Shown here in pieces: positions 8,221 to 17,300 of a stretch of 64,000 bases of DNA. Numbering within the stretch: position 1 is the first letter of the stretch; each line of letters begins with the position of its first letter. The stretch spans positions 6,959,501-7,023,500 of the forward strand of contig NZ_JAPEPC010000001.1 of assembly GCF_026340465.1 (NCBI RefSeq), read 5' to 3'. Made by a program: the position numbers and the translations under genes. The notes beneath the pieces were generated by a model. It did not search any database. It saw only the letters and a program-made list of their open reading frames with translations, and had not been told where the DNA came from. The stretch is from Streptomyces sp. NBC_01306. Its GTDB lineage: Bacteria > Actinomycetota > Actinomycetes > Streptomycetales > Streptomycetaceae.

Positions 8221-9519
8221 ATGGGTCAGCAGGAGAAGGTGGCAACGAGCCTCGCCGGTGCGGTCAGCGAGGACATCAGCGCTTCCCTGGTCGCGGTCGA
8301 CGAGGAGCTGGCGAGCCGCTACCCGGGGGACCCGGGCACCCGCCAGCCCGTCCACACCGTGTACGTCCCCGGCGACGCATTCGACGCGGGCACCATCCGC
8401 TCCTGGGGCGACCAGGCGCTGGCCGCCCTCGACACACATGCTCCCGACGCCGCCTCCTTCGCCGGGGTTCTCGGCATCAACGAGGACCTCGCCACGGCCG
8501 TCCACGACAGGGTGCGGGCGAAGCTGGAGCGCGAGCCCGTCGAGGACCTGCGCATCGACTTCGAGGACGGCTACGGCCCCCGCCCCGACGCCGAGGAGGA
8601 CGAGACCGCGGCCCGCGCCGCCCGGCTGGTCTCCGAGGCGTTCGCCAACGGCACGAACGCTCCGTACATGGGCATCCGGATGAAGTGCATGGAGGCGGCG
8701 GTCCGCGACCGCGGCATCCGCACCACCGACATCTTCCTCACCGGTCTGATGCAGGCGGGCGGGCTGCCCGACGGGCTCGTCCTCACCCTTCCCAAGGTGA
8801 CCTACCCCGAGCAGGTCACCGCCTTCGTACGGCTCCTCGAAGCCTTCGAGAAGACGCACAGCCTGCCGGCCGGGCGGATCGGCTTCGAGATCCAGATCGA
8901 GACCAGCCAGTCCATCCTCGCCACGGACGGCACCGCGGCCGTCGCCAGGATGATCGGCGCCGCCGAGGGCCGGGCCACCGGACTGCACTACGGCACCTTC
9001 GACTACAGCGCGTGCCTCGGCGTCAGCGCCGCCCACCAGGCCAGCGACCACCCGGCGGCCGACCACGCCAAGGCCGTCATGCAGGTCGCGGCGGCGGGTA
9101 CCGGCGTACGGGTGTCGGACGGCTCGACCAACGTCCTGCCGATCGGCACGACCGAGCACGTGCACGAGGCCTGGCGGCTCCACTACGGCCTGACGCGCCG
9201 CGCGCTGGCCCGCGCCTACTACCAGGGCTGGGACATGCACCCGGCGCATCTGCCGACCCGCTACGCCGCCGTCTTCGCCTTCTACCGGGAGGGCCTGGAA
9301 CCGGCCGCAGCCCGCCTTGCCGCGTACGTGGCGAAGGCCGGCGGCGACGTCATGGACGAGCCGGCGACCGCCAAGGCCCTCAGCGGATATCTGCTGCGGG
9401 GCCTCGACTGCGGCGCACTCGACGACGCCGAGGTCACTCAGCTCACCGGCCTGACCCGCGCCGACATGGAGGGCTTCTCGGGACCGCGCCGTGCGGACCT
9501 GACCATCACCGCCCCCTGA
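8221..9519 (+). CDS. DUF6986 family protein (HpcH/HpaI aldolase / citrate-lyase-beta-like fold)
   Basis: 432-residue protein resembling TIM-barrel enzymes of the phosphoenolpyruvate/pyruvate superfamily. Visible landmarks are DLRIDFEDGYG (acidic metal-binding strand), LTLPKVTYPEQV, GFEIQIETSQSIL (second metal-binding Glu) and HYGTFDYSACLG. These match the layout of citrate lyase beta and HpaI aldolases, so carbon-carbon lyase or kinase-like chemistry on a 2-oxoacid is plausible, but the substrate is unknown. The start is ATG 8221 with AGGAGG at 8209; an earlier ATG at 8176 lacks one. It is monocistronic, ending at a 17-bp hairpin. Confidence 0.8.
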   Translation: MGQQEKVATSLAGAVSEDISASLVAVDEELASRYPGDPGTRQPVHTVYVPGDAFDAGTIRSWGDQALAALDTHAPDAASFAGVLGINEDLATAVHDRVRAKLEREPVEDLRIDFEDGYGPRPDAEEDETAARAARLVSEAFANGTNAPYMGIRMKCMEAAVRDRGIRTTDIFLTGLMQAGGLPDGLVLTLPKVTYPEQVTAFVRLLEAFEKTHSLPAGRIGFEIQIETSQSILATDGTAAVARMIGAAEGRATGLHYGTFDYSACLGVSAAHQASDHPAADHAKAVMQVAAAGTGVRVSDGSTNVLPIGTTEHVHEAWRLHYGLTRRALARAYYQGWDMHPAHLPTRYAAVFAFYREGLEPAAARLAAYVAKAGGDVMDEPATAKALSGYLLRGLDCGALDDAEVTQLTGLTRADMEGFSGPRRADLTITAP

Positions 9520-9574
9520 CCGCATCCCGGCCCGCACACCGGCCGGACACCGGTCCCGCCGCCGTGCCGCCCGG

Positions 9575-9617
9575 ACAGCGCTGCCCCCGCCAGGACAACC
9601 GGCGGGGGCAGCGCTGT
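9575..9617. terminator. Bidirectional terminator hairpin
   Basis: A perfect 17-bp stem (9575-9591 with 9601-9617) and 9-nt loop sit between the convergent DUF6986 and LacI-family genes. Confidence 0.8.
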
Positions 9618-9636
9618 GTCATGCCGCTGTGTCACG

Positions 9637-10677
9637 TCACCGTGATCGCTGCGCCGGCGGGATCTCGCCCGAGCCGCGCGCGATGAGCCGGGTCGGCAGC
9701 ACCTTCTGCGTGGGTGCGTCGTCCGCGCCGTCCAGCCTGCGGAAGAGGGTCTCCGCCGCCGTACGCCCCAGCGCCGCCGAATCCTGTGCGATCACCGTGA
9801 TCCCCAGCAGGTCGGCCAGCTCGATGTCGTCGAACCCGACGAGAGCCACCTGCTGCTCCCGCTCGGCCAGGACGCGCACGGCGGTCACCGTCACCCGGTT
9901 GTTTCCCGCGAAGATCGCGGTGACCGGAGTGGGCCCGTCCAGCAGCGTCTCCACCGCGGCACGCACCCGTTCGGCCTCCGTGACGCCGAGCGAGACCCAG
10001 GCGTCGTCCACATCGAGACCGCCGTCCGCCATGGCCGCGTGGTAGCCGCGCAGGCGCTCGGTGGCCGTGTGGATGCGCGGCTGGTCACCGACGAAGCCGA
10101 TCCTGCGGTGGCCCCCCGCGATCAGATGGGCGACGCCGTCGCGGGCGCCGCCGAAGTTGTCCGAGAACACCATGTCCGCGTCGATCTTCCCGGCGGGACG
10201 GTCCACGAAGACGGTGGCGACCCCGGCGGCGATCTCCGGCTCCAGATAGCGGTGGTCGTCCCCGGCCGGGATCACGATCAGCCCGTCCACCCGGCGGGCG
10301 CAGAGCGCGAGGACCAGCTCCTGCTCCCGCTCGGGATCCTCGGCGCTGGAACCGTTGATGAGCAGTGCGCCGTGGGCGCGGGCCACCTCCTCCACCGCAC
10401 GGTTCAGCGGGCCGTAGAAGGGGTCGGCGAGGTCCTCAAGGACCAGCCCGATGCTCGCGGTGCGGCCCTTGCGCAGCACGCGCGCGCTGTCGTTGCGGCG
10501 GAAGCCGAGGGCCTCGATGGCCTCCTGCACCCGGCGCTCGGTGTCGGGCGTGACGCCCGCCTCGCCATTCACGACCCGCGACACTGTCTTGAGGCCGACT
10601 CCGGCGCGCGCGGCGACATCCTTCATCGTCGGCCGGTTGCCGTAGCGGGGCTCGGAGTGGCTGGCGGTCTGGGCCAC
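9637..10677 (-). CDS. LacI family transcriptional regulator
   Basis: 346-residue sugar-responsive repressor. The N-terminal helix-turn-helix reads TMKDVAARAGVGLKTVSR, followed by the hinge FRRNDSARVLRKGRT. The periplasmic-binding-protein-like sensor domain spans about residues 75-335 (SIGLVLEDLADPFYG, GLIVIPAGD, VGDQPRIHTATERLRG, VGFDDIELADLL). The start is GTG 10677, with AGGAC upstream; an internal ATG at 10626 is the first residue of the HTH and less likely. It is divergent from a ROK kinase gene, and a 12-bp palindrome with a central CG lies between them, so autoregulation and control of the kinase are likely. Confidence 0.92.
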   Translation of the reverse strand: MAQTASHSEPRYGNRPTMKDVAARAGVGLKTVSRVVNGEAGVTPDTERRVQEAIEALGFRRNDSARVLRKGRTASIGLVLEDLADPFYGPLNRAVEEVARAHGALLINGSSAEDPEREQELVLALCARRVDGLIVIPAGDDHRYLEPEIAAGVATVFVDRPAGKIDADMVFSDNFGGARDGVAHLIAGGHRRIGFVGDQPRIHTATERLRGYHAAMADGGLDVDDAWVSLGVTEAERVRAAVETLLDGPTPVTAIFAGNNRVTVTAVRVLAEREQQVALVGFDDIELADLLGITVIAQDSAALGRTAAETLFRRLDGADDAPTQKVLPTRLIARGSGEIPPAQRSR

Positions 10678-10738
10678 GGTGCGCTGTCCTGTCGTCGGCT
10701 GGTGTGCTGTGGGAGATGCGTGTCGAGCATAGGGCCTG

Positions 10739-10750
10739 GACAACGTTGTC
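10739..10750. promoter_or_regulatory. Probable LacI-family operator
   Basis: GACAACGTTGTC is a perfect 12-bp palindrome centred on CG, the usual form of LacI-family operators. It lies 62 bp before the regulator start and 65 bp before the ROK kinase start. Confidence 0.65.
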
Positions 10751-10814
10751 AGGTGAATGGAGACTGACCACTTACACTCCTCATCACCCCTTGTCACCTG
10801 GAGATCCGACAGCA

Positions 10815-11774
10815 ATGCACAACCACCTCGTAGCCGCGCTGGACATCGGCGGCACAAAGATCGCCGGCGCGCTGGTGGACGGCGGGGGGCGGATTCTCGT
10901 ACGCGCGCACGCACCGACGCCCGCCAAGGAGGACGGCGACACGGTGATGGGCGCCGTCGAGCAGGTGCTCGACGGGCTCGCGGCGGACCCCCGGTGGGAG
11001 CGCGTGACGGCTGTCGGGATCGGCAGTGCCGGGCCCGTCGACGCGTCGGCCGGCACCGTCAGCCCGGTCAACGTGCCTGGCTGGCGTGACTACCCGCTCG
11101 TGGACCGGGTGCGCGGCGCGGTGGGCGGTCTTCCCGTCACGCTCGTCGGGGACGGTGTCGCGATGACCGCGGCCGAACACTGGCAGGGCGCGGCCCGCGG
11201 GTACGACAACGCGCTGTGCATGGTCGTCTCCACGGGCGTGGGCGGCGGCCTGGTGCTGGGCGGCACGCTGCGCCCCGGCCCCAGCGGCAACGCCGGACAC
11301 ATCGGCCACATCAGTGTCGATCTGGACGGGGACGCCTGTCCGTGCGGTTCGCGCGGCTGCGTCGAGCGCATCGCCAGCGGCCCGAACATCGCCCGCCGGG
11401 CGCTGGCGGGCGGCTGGCGCCCCGGCCCGGACGGCGACGCCTCCGCCGCCGCGGTCGCCGCTTCGGCGCGGGCCGGCGACCGCACCGCAGTCGCGTCCTT
11501 CGAGCGCGCGGCGCAGGCGCTCGCCGCCGGGATCGCCGCCACCGCCACCCTGGTCGAGATCGACATCGCGGTGATCGGCGGGGGAGTGGCGGGCGCGGGC
11601 GATGTGCTCTTCGTGCCGCTGCGCCGCGCGCTGCGGGACTACGCCACGCTCTCCTTCGTACAGCAGCTGAAGGTGGCGCCCGCGCTCATGGGCAATGACG
11701 CGGGTCTGGTCGGGGCGGCGGCCGCCGCCTCGCTCGGCGAACCGGACGGGGCGGCAGCGGGCGTCAGCAGCTGA
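10815..11774 (+). CDS. ROK family sugar kinase
   Basis: 319-residue ROK protein without an N-terminal DNA-binding domain, hence a kinase rather than a repressor. The phosphate-binding loop is ALDIGGTKIAGALVD at residues 8-22. The zinc site CPCGSRGCVE follows GHIGHISVD. GDGVAMTAAEHW occupies the position of the catalytic aspartate block, and a final adenosine segment reads VIGGGVAGAG. It phosphorylates glucose or a related sugar. Its placement next to a LacI regulator, alpha-galactosidase and sugar ABC genes points to intracellular sugar processing. ATG 10815 has GGAG 10 nt upstream. Its 3' end overlaps the convergent alpha-galactosidase gene by 11 bp. Confidence 0.88.
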   Translation: MHNHLVAALDIGGTKIAGALVDGGGRILVRAHAPTPAKEDGDTVMGAVEQVLDGLAADPRWERVTAVGIGSAGPVDASAGTVSPVNVPGWRDYPLVDRVRGAVGGLPVTLVGDGVAMTAAEHWQGAARGYDNALCMVVSTGVGGGLVLGGTLRPGPSGNAGHIGHISVDLDGDACPCGSRGCVERIASGPNIARRALAGGWRPGPDGDASAAAVAASARAGDRTAVASFERAAQALAAGIAATATLVEIDIAVIGGGVAGAGDVLFVPLRRALRDYATLSFVQQLKVAPALMGNDAGLVGAAAAASLGEPDGAAAGVSS

Positions 11775-13794
11775 GCCGCACTCCGGCCCAGTCGGCGTGG
11801 TCCGAGTCGTTCCCGTCCCCGCCGTCGGTGACCACCAGACGTACCGTCCGCGCGCCGCTCACATCGGCCGAGAGCGGCTGCGCCGGCTTGTCGTTGGTGA
11901 GGACGCCGGTCGACGCGGCCTTTTTGCCGTCGGCCCAGATCTCGAAGGTGACCGTTCCCTTGCCGGCCGTCTCGTCGTCGACCCCCACCTGGGCGCTCAC
12001 CGTGGAGCAGGCGCCGCCCGTGTAGTACTCGACGGCGCTCGGCGCGTGCACCCCGAGCCCCTTGGCGTACACGGTCCCGCCGATCGTCATCGGCTTTCCG
12101 TCGCCCGCCCGGTCCTCGCCGTTGCTGGTGTCCTTCTCCACCGGGCCCCAGCCGTTGGTGGACGATATCTCCGGCAGATCACTGAGATACGGGCTCCCCG
12201 CCGGCGGTGCCACGACGACGTGGACCGGGACGGGCTGCCCCGACGTGACGTGTTCGCCGGCCGGCGAGCGGTACGCCGAAGCCAGCTGGAGATCGTAGGC
12301 GCCCGCAGGCGTCCCCGGGGGAGCGGTGAGCTGCCAGGAGGTGCGCAGCGACTTCCCGCCCGGCACAGCGGGCGCTGAAGCCCCGGAGACGGCCTTCACG
12401 GTCCAGCCGGCCGGCCCGGTGAGCGAGGCGCTCACCCGGAGCGCCGGGAGCCGGCCCAGGTCGGTGACCGTGGTGGTCACCCCCATGGCCTTGCCCGCTT
12501 CGGCCAGCAGCGGGCCGCTGATGCCGGTGTCGACGGCCGGCGGGTACATGGCCCACTTGCGGTCGGCGGCGACGCGCAGCAGCACCGTGCCGTGCGCGGG
12601 CACGGTGGCCGAGAGGGTTCCGGCGGTGCTGTAGGTCCGGTGCTGCCACAGGTCCCGCTCGGTGTACGCGGCGGCCTTCGGCAGACCGGCCGCGGCCGCG
12701 GTGGTGGAGATGCGCTGCGGGCTGTCCGACTCGTTGAAGAGCGCCACGGCGCGGCTGCCGTCCTTCATCTCCTTGGCGACCACCCAGCGCCCGTCGTCGG
12801 ACGAGAGGACGGTGCCCTGCTTGCCGAGCGGGTCCTGGTCGACGGCGATGACCTCCTTGTTGGTCACGATGTTGTAGGTCTCGTCCGACGCCTTGCGCAG
12901 GTCCGTGCCGATCAGCAGCGGCGCCGCCATGACCGACCACATCGAGAAGTGCGTGCGGTACTCGGTGTCGGTCATCCCGCCGTTGCCGACCTCCAGCATG
13001 TCCGGGTCGTTCCAGTGACCGGGACCCGCGGCCGCGGCGAGCGGCAGGTTCTGCTTGATGATCGACAGCATCGAGGCCCAGTTGTCGCTGATGTCACCGG
13101 TCGTACGCCAGAGGTTCCCGATGTCTCCGGCCCACTCCCAGGGCTTGTTGGAGCCCCATTCGCAGATGCTGTAGACGATCGGGCGGCCGGTGGCGGCGAG
13201 GGCGTCCCGCATGGCCGTGTAGCGCTTCACGGCGTCCACGCCCTGGTTGTTGCAGTTGTCGTACTTGAGGTAGTCGACGCCCCAGTCGGCGAACTGCTGG
13301 GCGTCGCTGACCTCGTGGCCCAGCGCTCCGGGCAGCCCGGTGCTGTCGCACGTCCTGGTGCCGGCGCTCGTGTAGATACCGAGCTTGAGCCCCTTGGAGT
13401 GGACGTAGTCGGCAACTGCCTTGATGCCGTGGGGGAAGCGCACCGGATCCGGCACCAGCTTCCCATCGGCGTTCCGCTGGGGGAGCGCCCAGCAGTCGTC
13501 GAGGTTCACATACTGGTATCCGGCGGCCTTGAGGCCCTTGGCCACGAAGATGTCGGCGATGCCCTCGACCATCGCCTCGTTGAAGTCCGCGCGGCAGTGC
13601 GTGGAGTTCCAGTTGTTGAAACCCATCGGAGGTGTGAGCGCCAGGCCGTTGTCGGCCTTCGGCATCACGGTGTCCGGCGCGCTGCCGGCTGCGGCGGGTG
13701 AGGCGAGTCCGCCGGCACAGAGCAGTGCGGTGACCAGTGTTCCGAGGATTCTTCGGCGTATGGGACGGGAGTGACTGGGGGGAAGGTGACGCAT
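11764..13794 (-). CDS. Secreted alpha-galactosidase (GH27) with C-terminal NPCBM-type domain
   Basis: 676-residue secreted enzyme. Residues 1-37 are a signal peptide with a twin-Arg-like RRRILGTLVTALLCAGG. The GH27 barrel follows: GFNNWNSTHC, NLDDCW, the nucleophile in YLKYDNCN (Asp about 179), the likely acid/base in TTGDISDNW (Asp about 234) and GHWNDPDML. After the C-terminal beta domain come an NEW3-like linker domain (about 440-540) and an NPCBM-type module (SDLPEISSTNGWGPVEKD to the end) that would bind galactosides. It cleaves terminal alpha-galactose from oligosaccharides such as melibiose or galactomannan. ATG 13794 has GGAGGAA; the upstream GTG/ATG alternatives do not. It is divergent from the ABC importer operon. 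Confidence 0.93.
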   Translation of the reverse strand: MRHLPPSHSRPIRRRILGTLVTALLCAGGLASPAAAGSAPDTVMPKADNGLALTPPMGFNNWNSTHCRADFNEAMVEGIADIFVAKGLKAAGYQYVNLDDCWALPQRNADGKLVPDPVRFPHGIKAVADYVHSKGLKLGIYTSAGTRTCDSTGLPGALGHEVSDAQQFADWGVDYLKYDNCNNQGVDAVKRYTAMRDALAATGRPIVYSICEWGSNKPWEWAGDIGNLWRTTGDISDNWASMLSIIKQNLPLAAAAGPGHWNDPDMLEVGNGGMTDTEYRTHFSMWSVMAAPLLIGTDLRKASDETYNIVTNKEVIAVDQDPLGKQGTVLSSDDGRWVVAKEMKDGSRAVALFNESDSPQRISTTAAAAGLPKAAAYTERDLWQHRTYSTAGTLSATVPAHGTVLLRVAADRKWAMYPPAVDTGISGPLLAEAGKAMGVTTTVTDLGRLPALRVSASLTGPAGWTVKAVSGASAPAVPGGKSLRTSWQLTAPPGTPAGAYDLQLASAYRSPAGEHVTSGQPVPVHVVVAPPAGSPYLSDLPEISSTNGWGPVEKDTSNGEDRAGDGKPMTIGGTVYAKGLGVHAPSAVEYYTGGACSTVSAQVGVDDETAGKGTVTFEIWADGKKAASTGVLTNDKPAQPLSADVSGARTVRLVVTDGGDGNDSDHADWAGVRLSC

Positions 13795-13927
13795 CGTTAC
13801 GTTCCTCCGTACGTGGCCCATGATCGGATGTCTTCATGTACGCGTCATGACGAGCGTTTACGGTAGGGCTTGTTCGAGTCTGTTGGAAGAGGCGTGGTAA
13901 CGGTTGTTCGATATCTCGCTTAAACCC

Positions 13928-13956
13928 TTGACTGGCACGTCACTTGGGAGTGAGAT
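13928..13956 (+). promoter_or_regulatory. Putative promoter of the sugar ABC operon
   Basis: TTGACT at 13928-13933 and TGAGAT at 13951-13956 are spaced 17 bp, about 50 bp before the ATG of the binding-protein gene. An AACGGTT element at about 13898-13904 resembles the lacI-kinase palindrome with one inserted base and might be a weak operator. Confidence 0.4.
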
Positions 13957-14005
13957 CCAATCCTCGCGTTCGGTTGTGTTGGGTTTCACCCTGGAGGAGG
14001 GGGAC

Positions 14006-15355
14006 ATGGCGCAGTCTTCGTACAACGGTTCAGTCGTGCCCGGAAGTGTGGCTGGACATCGGATGTCCCGCCGGAATCTTCTGCGTGGCGCGGCAGTCGG
14101 TGCCGGCGCTGTGGCGCTGCCTTCGCTCCTGACCGCATGCAGCAGCGGACCCGGAGGTGACTCCAAGATCATCAAACTGGGGTCGAACTCCTCGGACGCG
14201 GTACCGAAGAAAGCTTTCGCTGACGCGTTCGCCGCATATGAGAAGCAGTCCAAGGAAGGCCGGAAGATCAAGGTCAACACCGTTGACCACAACAGCTTCC
14301 AGGAGAACATCAACCGCTATCTGCAGAGCGACCCGGACGAGGTCTTCATGTGGTTCGCGGGGAACCGTATGCAGTACTTCGCCAAGAAGGGCCTGCTGTA
14401 CGACATCAGCGACCTCTGGCAGGACTACAAGGGCTTCACGCCCGCGCTCAAGGCCCAGTCGACGGGGGCGGACGGAAAGCAGTACTTCACGCCGTACTAC
14501 TACTACCCGTGGGCGGTCTTCCACCGGAAGAGCGTCTTCGCCAAGTACGGCTACCAGGCCCCGAAGACGCTCGACGAGTACATCGCGCTCGCCAAGCAGA
14601 TGAAGAAGGACAAGCTCGTCCCCATCGGCTCCTGCGACAAGGACGGGTGGCCCGCGATGGGCACCTTCGACTACATCAACATGCGGTCCAACGGCTACGA
14701 CTTCCACAAGTCCCTGATGGCGGGCGAGGAGTCGTGGACCGACAAGCGGGTCAAGGACGTCTTCGACACCTGGCGGCGCATCCTCCCGTACTGCCAGCCG
14801 GGCGCCAACGGCCGTACCTGGCAGGAGACCGGACAGAGCCTCCAGAAGCGCGAGATCGGCATGGTCGTCCTCGGAATGCCGCATCCGGGCCAGCAGTTCC
14901 CGGCCACCGAACGGTCCGACATCGACTTCTTCCCCTTCCCCGAGATCAACCCGGAGCACGGTCAGGACGCCGTCGAGGCGCCCATCGACGGGTTCCTGCT
15001 GGCGAAGAAGTCCAAGGAACTCAAGAACAAGAAGTCCATGGAGAGCGCCAAGGACCTGCTCAAGTGGCTGGCCACACCCAGGGCCGAGGACGTCTATCTG
15101 GCCGGCGACCCCAACAACATCGCGGTCAACAGCGGGGCCGATCTGTCGAAGTACACCGGACTGCAGAAGAAGTCCGCCCAGCTGATCGCCGGGGCGAAGC
15201 AGATCTCGCAGTTCATGGACCGTGACACCCGGCCGGACTTCGCGTCGACGGTGATGATCCCGGCCATCCAGAAGTTCCTCTCCACCCCGAACGATGTCGA
15301 CGGACTGTGCAACGACATCGAGCGGCAGAAGAAGACCATCTTCGCTTCCGAGTGA
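14006..15355 (+). CDS. Sugar ABC transporter substrate-binding lipoprotein
   Basis: 449-residue extracellular solute-binding protein of the MalE/CUT1 type. The N terminus has SRRNLLRGAA (Tat-like twin Arg) and the lipobox LLTAC, so it is exported and lipid-anchored. The mature protein shows the family pattern, including GFTPALKAQST and PYYYYPWAVFHRKSVF in the hinge/ligand area and a late PAIQKFLSTPNDVDG. ATG 14006 follows GGAGGAGG at 13993-14000. It is the first gene of a three-gene operon with two permeases. Divergence from alpha-galactosidase suggests galactosides as ligands, which is inference from context. Confidence 0.9.
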   Translation: MAQSSYNGSVVPGSVAGHRMSRRNLLRGAAVGAGAVALPSLLTACSSGPGGDSKIIKLGSNSSDAVPKKAFADAFAAYEKQSKEGRKIKVNTVDHNSFQENINRYLQSDPDEVFMWFAGNRMQYFAKKGLLYDISDLWQDYKGFTPALKAQSTGADGKQYFTPYYYYPWAVFHRKSVFAKYGYQAPKTLDEYIALAKQMKKDKLVPIGSCDKDGWPAMGTFDYINMRSNGYDFHKSLMAGEESWTDKRVKDVFDTWRRILPYCQPGANGRTWQETGQSLQKREIGMVVLGMPHPGQQFPATERSDIDFFPFPEINPEHGQDAVEAPIDGFLLAKKSKELKNKKSMESAKDLLKWLATPRAEDVYLAGDPNNIAVNSGADLSKYTGLQKKSAQLIAGAKQISQFMDRDTRPDFASTVMIPAIQKFLSTPNDVDGLCNDIERQKKTIFASE

Positions 15356-15377
15356 ACAGCCCCCTGGAGTTCAGACC

Positions 15378-16292
15378 GTGGCGCTCAACACCGCTCGGCG
15401 CTCCGCACGACGAGGCCGCAGCCGCTTCACGCGGCGCGACCTCGTCGTTCTCGGGCTGCTGCTGGGCATACCCGTCCTGCTCGACATCGCCATCGTGTGG
15501 GGACCGACCCTCGCTTCCGTCGTGCTCTCCTTCACCAGCTGGGACGGCGTCGGATCCATCAAGTGGGTGGGCACGCAGAACTACGCGAACCTCTTCACCA
15601 ACTACCCGCCCTTCTGGCCCGCGGTCCGGCACAACCTGCTGTGGCTGGGCTTTCTCGGTCTCGTCTCGGTGCCGTTCGGGCTGCTGCTCGCCGTACTGAT
15701 CGACCGGGGCGTGCGCTTCAGCCGCTTCTACCAGTCGACGCTCTACATGCCGGTGGTGCTCTCGCTCGCCGTCGTCGGCTTCATCGCACAGCTGGTCTTC
15801 TCCCGCGACCAGGGTGTGCTCAACGCCATCATCGGCAACACCAAGAACCCCACCGACTGGCTCGGTGACCCGAAGCTCAACATCTGGATGATCCTGCTGG
15901 CCGCCGCCTGGCGGCACACCGGATACGTGATGATCCTCTATCTGGCCGGACTGAAGGCCGTGGACCCCTCGCTCAAGGAGGCGGCGGCCATCGACGGGGC
16001 GAGCGAGGCGCAGACCTTCTTCCGGGTCGTCTTCCCGACTCTGCGGCCGGTCAACGTGATCGTCGGTGTCATCACCGTCATCGAGTCGCTGCGCGCCTTC
16101 GACATCGTCTACGCGGTCAACCACGGCCGCAACGGCCTGGAGGTGCTCTCGGTGCTCGTCACCGACAACATCATCGGCGAGGCGAGCCGAATCGGCTTCG
16201 GCTCGGCGATCGCCGTGGTGCTGCTGGTGGTCTCCATGGGCTTCGTCGTGACGTATCTGGTGCAGGAGATCCGAGGAGAGAAATCCCGATGA
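15378..16292 (+). CDS. Sugar ABC transporter permease (MalF-type)
   Basis: 304-residue inner-membrane protein with about six membrane spans. The EAA loop reads EAAAIDGASEAQTFFRVVFP (about residues 198-217), the coupling site for the ATPase. An Arg-rich cytoplasmic N terminus precedes the first span. The start is GTG 15378 with GGAG 9 nt upstream, 22 bp after the binding-protein gene. It pairs with the next permease, whose ATG overlaps its stop. No ATPase gene is in the operon; streptomycete CUT1 importers commonly share the MsiK ATPase encoded elsewhere. Confidence 0.92.
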   Translation: MALNTARRSARRGRSRFTRRDLVVLGLLLGIPVLLDIAIVWGPTLASVVLSFTSWDGVGSIKWVGTQNYANLFTNYPPFWPAVRHNLLWLGFLGLVSVPFGLLLAVLIDRGVRFSRFYQSTLYMPVVLSLAVVGFIAQLVFSRDQGVLNAIIGNTKNPTDWLGDPKLNIWMILLAAAWRHTGYVMILYLAGLKAVDPSLKEAAAIDGASEAQTFFRVVFPTLRPVNVIVGVITVIESLRAFDIVYAVNHGRNGLEVLSVLVTDNIIGEASRIGFGSAIAVVLLVVSMGFVVTYLVQEIRGEKSR

Positions 16293-17206
16293 CCGTCGAC
16301 ACCGCGCCGCCGCCCACCGCGGTCCCGGCGTCCGCGCCCGCCGTCCGCCGCAGGGGGCTGCGGCCCGGCCGGATCGGCGTGCACGTCTTCCTGATGGGCG
16401 TCTCGATCGCCTTCCTCGCGCCCCTGCTCCTCGCGGTCTACGCCTCGCTCAGGCCGTACGACGAGACCTCCAAATACGGCTACTTCTCACTGCCGAGGCA
16501 TCTGTCCTTCCAGTACTACAAAGAGGCCTTCAGCGACTCGGGGATGACGAAGTACTTCGTCAACACCCTGATCATCGCCGTGCCCGGGGTCATCATCACG
16601 CTCTTCCTCGCGGCGTTCGTGGCCTTCGCCGTGTCCCGGCTGAAGATGCGCGGCGGCATCGTCCTGCTGATGCTCTTCACCGCGGGCAACCTGCTGCCGC
16701 AGCAGGTCATCGTCACCCCGCTGTACGTCGTGTTCAACCGCATCCCGCTGCCGTACTGGATGTCCGACTCGATGACCATGTTCGACTCGTACTGGGCGGT
16801 CATCCTGGTGCAGGTCGGGTTCCAGCTCGGCTTCTGCGTCTTCGTCCTCGCGAACTTCATGCGGACGCTGCCGCAGGAGATCCTGGAGGCGGCGATCGTC
16901 GACGGCGCGGGGGTGTGGACCCAGTTCTGGCGGATCACGCTGCCGCTCTGCCGCCCCGCCATCGCGGCGCTGTGCACCCTTGAGTTCACCTGGATGTACA
17001 ACGACTTCCTGTGGGCGCTGGTCTTCATGTCCGACGGGGACAAACTGCCGATCACCTCGGCACTGAACAATCTGCGGGGGGAGTTCTTCACGGACTACAA
17101 CCTGCTGGCCGCGGGTTCGGTGATCGTGGCACTGCCCACGCTTGTGGTGTTCCTGCTGCTGCAGCGGCACTTCATCGCCGGGCTGACACTCGGATCCAGC
17201 AAGTGA
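16289..17206 (+). CDS. Sugar ABC transporter permease (MalG-type)
   Basis: 305-residue partner permease with about six membrane spans. The EAA loop is EAAIVDGAGVWTQFWRITLP, followed by the conserved SNLRGEF-like segment LNNLRGEFFTDYN near the end. Its ATG overlaps the stop of the upstream permease (ATGA), indicating translational coupling. It is the last gene of the operon and ends at a strong terminator. Confidence 0.92.
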   Translation: MTVDTAPPPTAVPASAPAVRRRGLRPGRIGVHVFLMGVSIAFLAPLLLAVYASLRPYDETSKYGYFSLPRHLSFQYYKEAFSDSGMTKYFVNTLIIAVPGVIITLFLAAFVAFAVSRLKMRGGIVLLMLFTAGNLLPQQVIVTPLYVVFNRIPLPYWMSDSMTMFDSYWAVILVQVGFQLGFCVFVLANFMRTLPQEILEAAIVDGAGVWTQFWRITLPLCRPAIAALCTLEFTWMYNDFLWALVFMSDGDKLPITSALNNLRGEFFTDYNLLAAGSVIVALPTLVVFLLLQRHFIAGLTLGSSK

Positions 17207-17227
17207 GCTGCTGGTAGCCGGAGTTAC

Positions 17228-17267
17228 GGGGAGGGGCCGCCGCCGACTGTGGCGGCGGCCCCTCCCC
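17228..17267 (+). terminator. Terminator of the sugar ABC operon
   Basis: A perfect 17-bp stem (17228-17244 with 17251-17267) and 6-nt loop lie 21 bp after the permease stop. Confidence 0.8.
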
Positions 17268-17300
17268 GCCCCCGCATCCTCCCGGCTCCCCGCTTTCCCC

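Noticed and set aside
12592-13701. 369-codon plus-strand frame opposite the alpha-galactosidase
   Set aside because: Antisense shadow. The minus-strand gene has complete GH27 motifs and a signal peptide.
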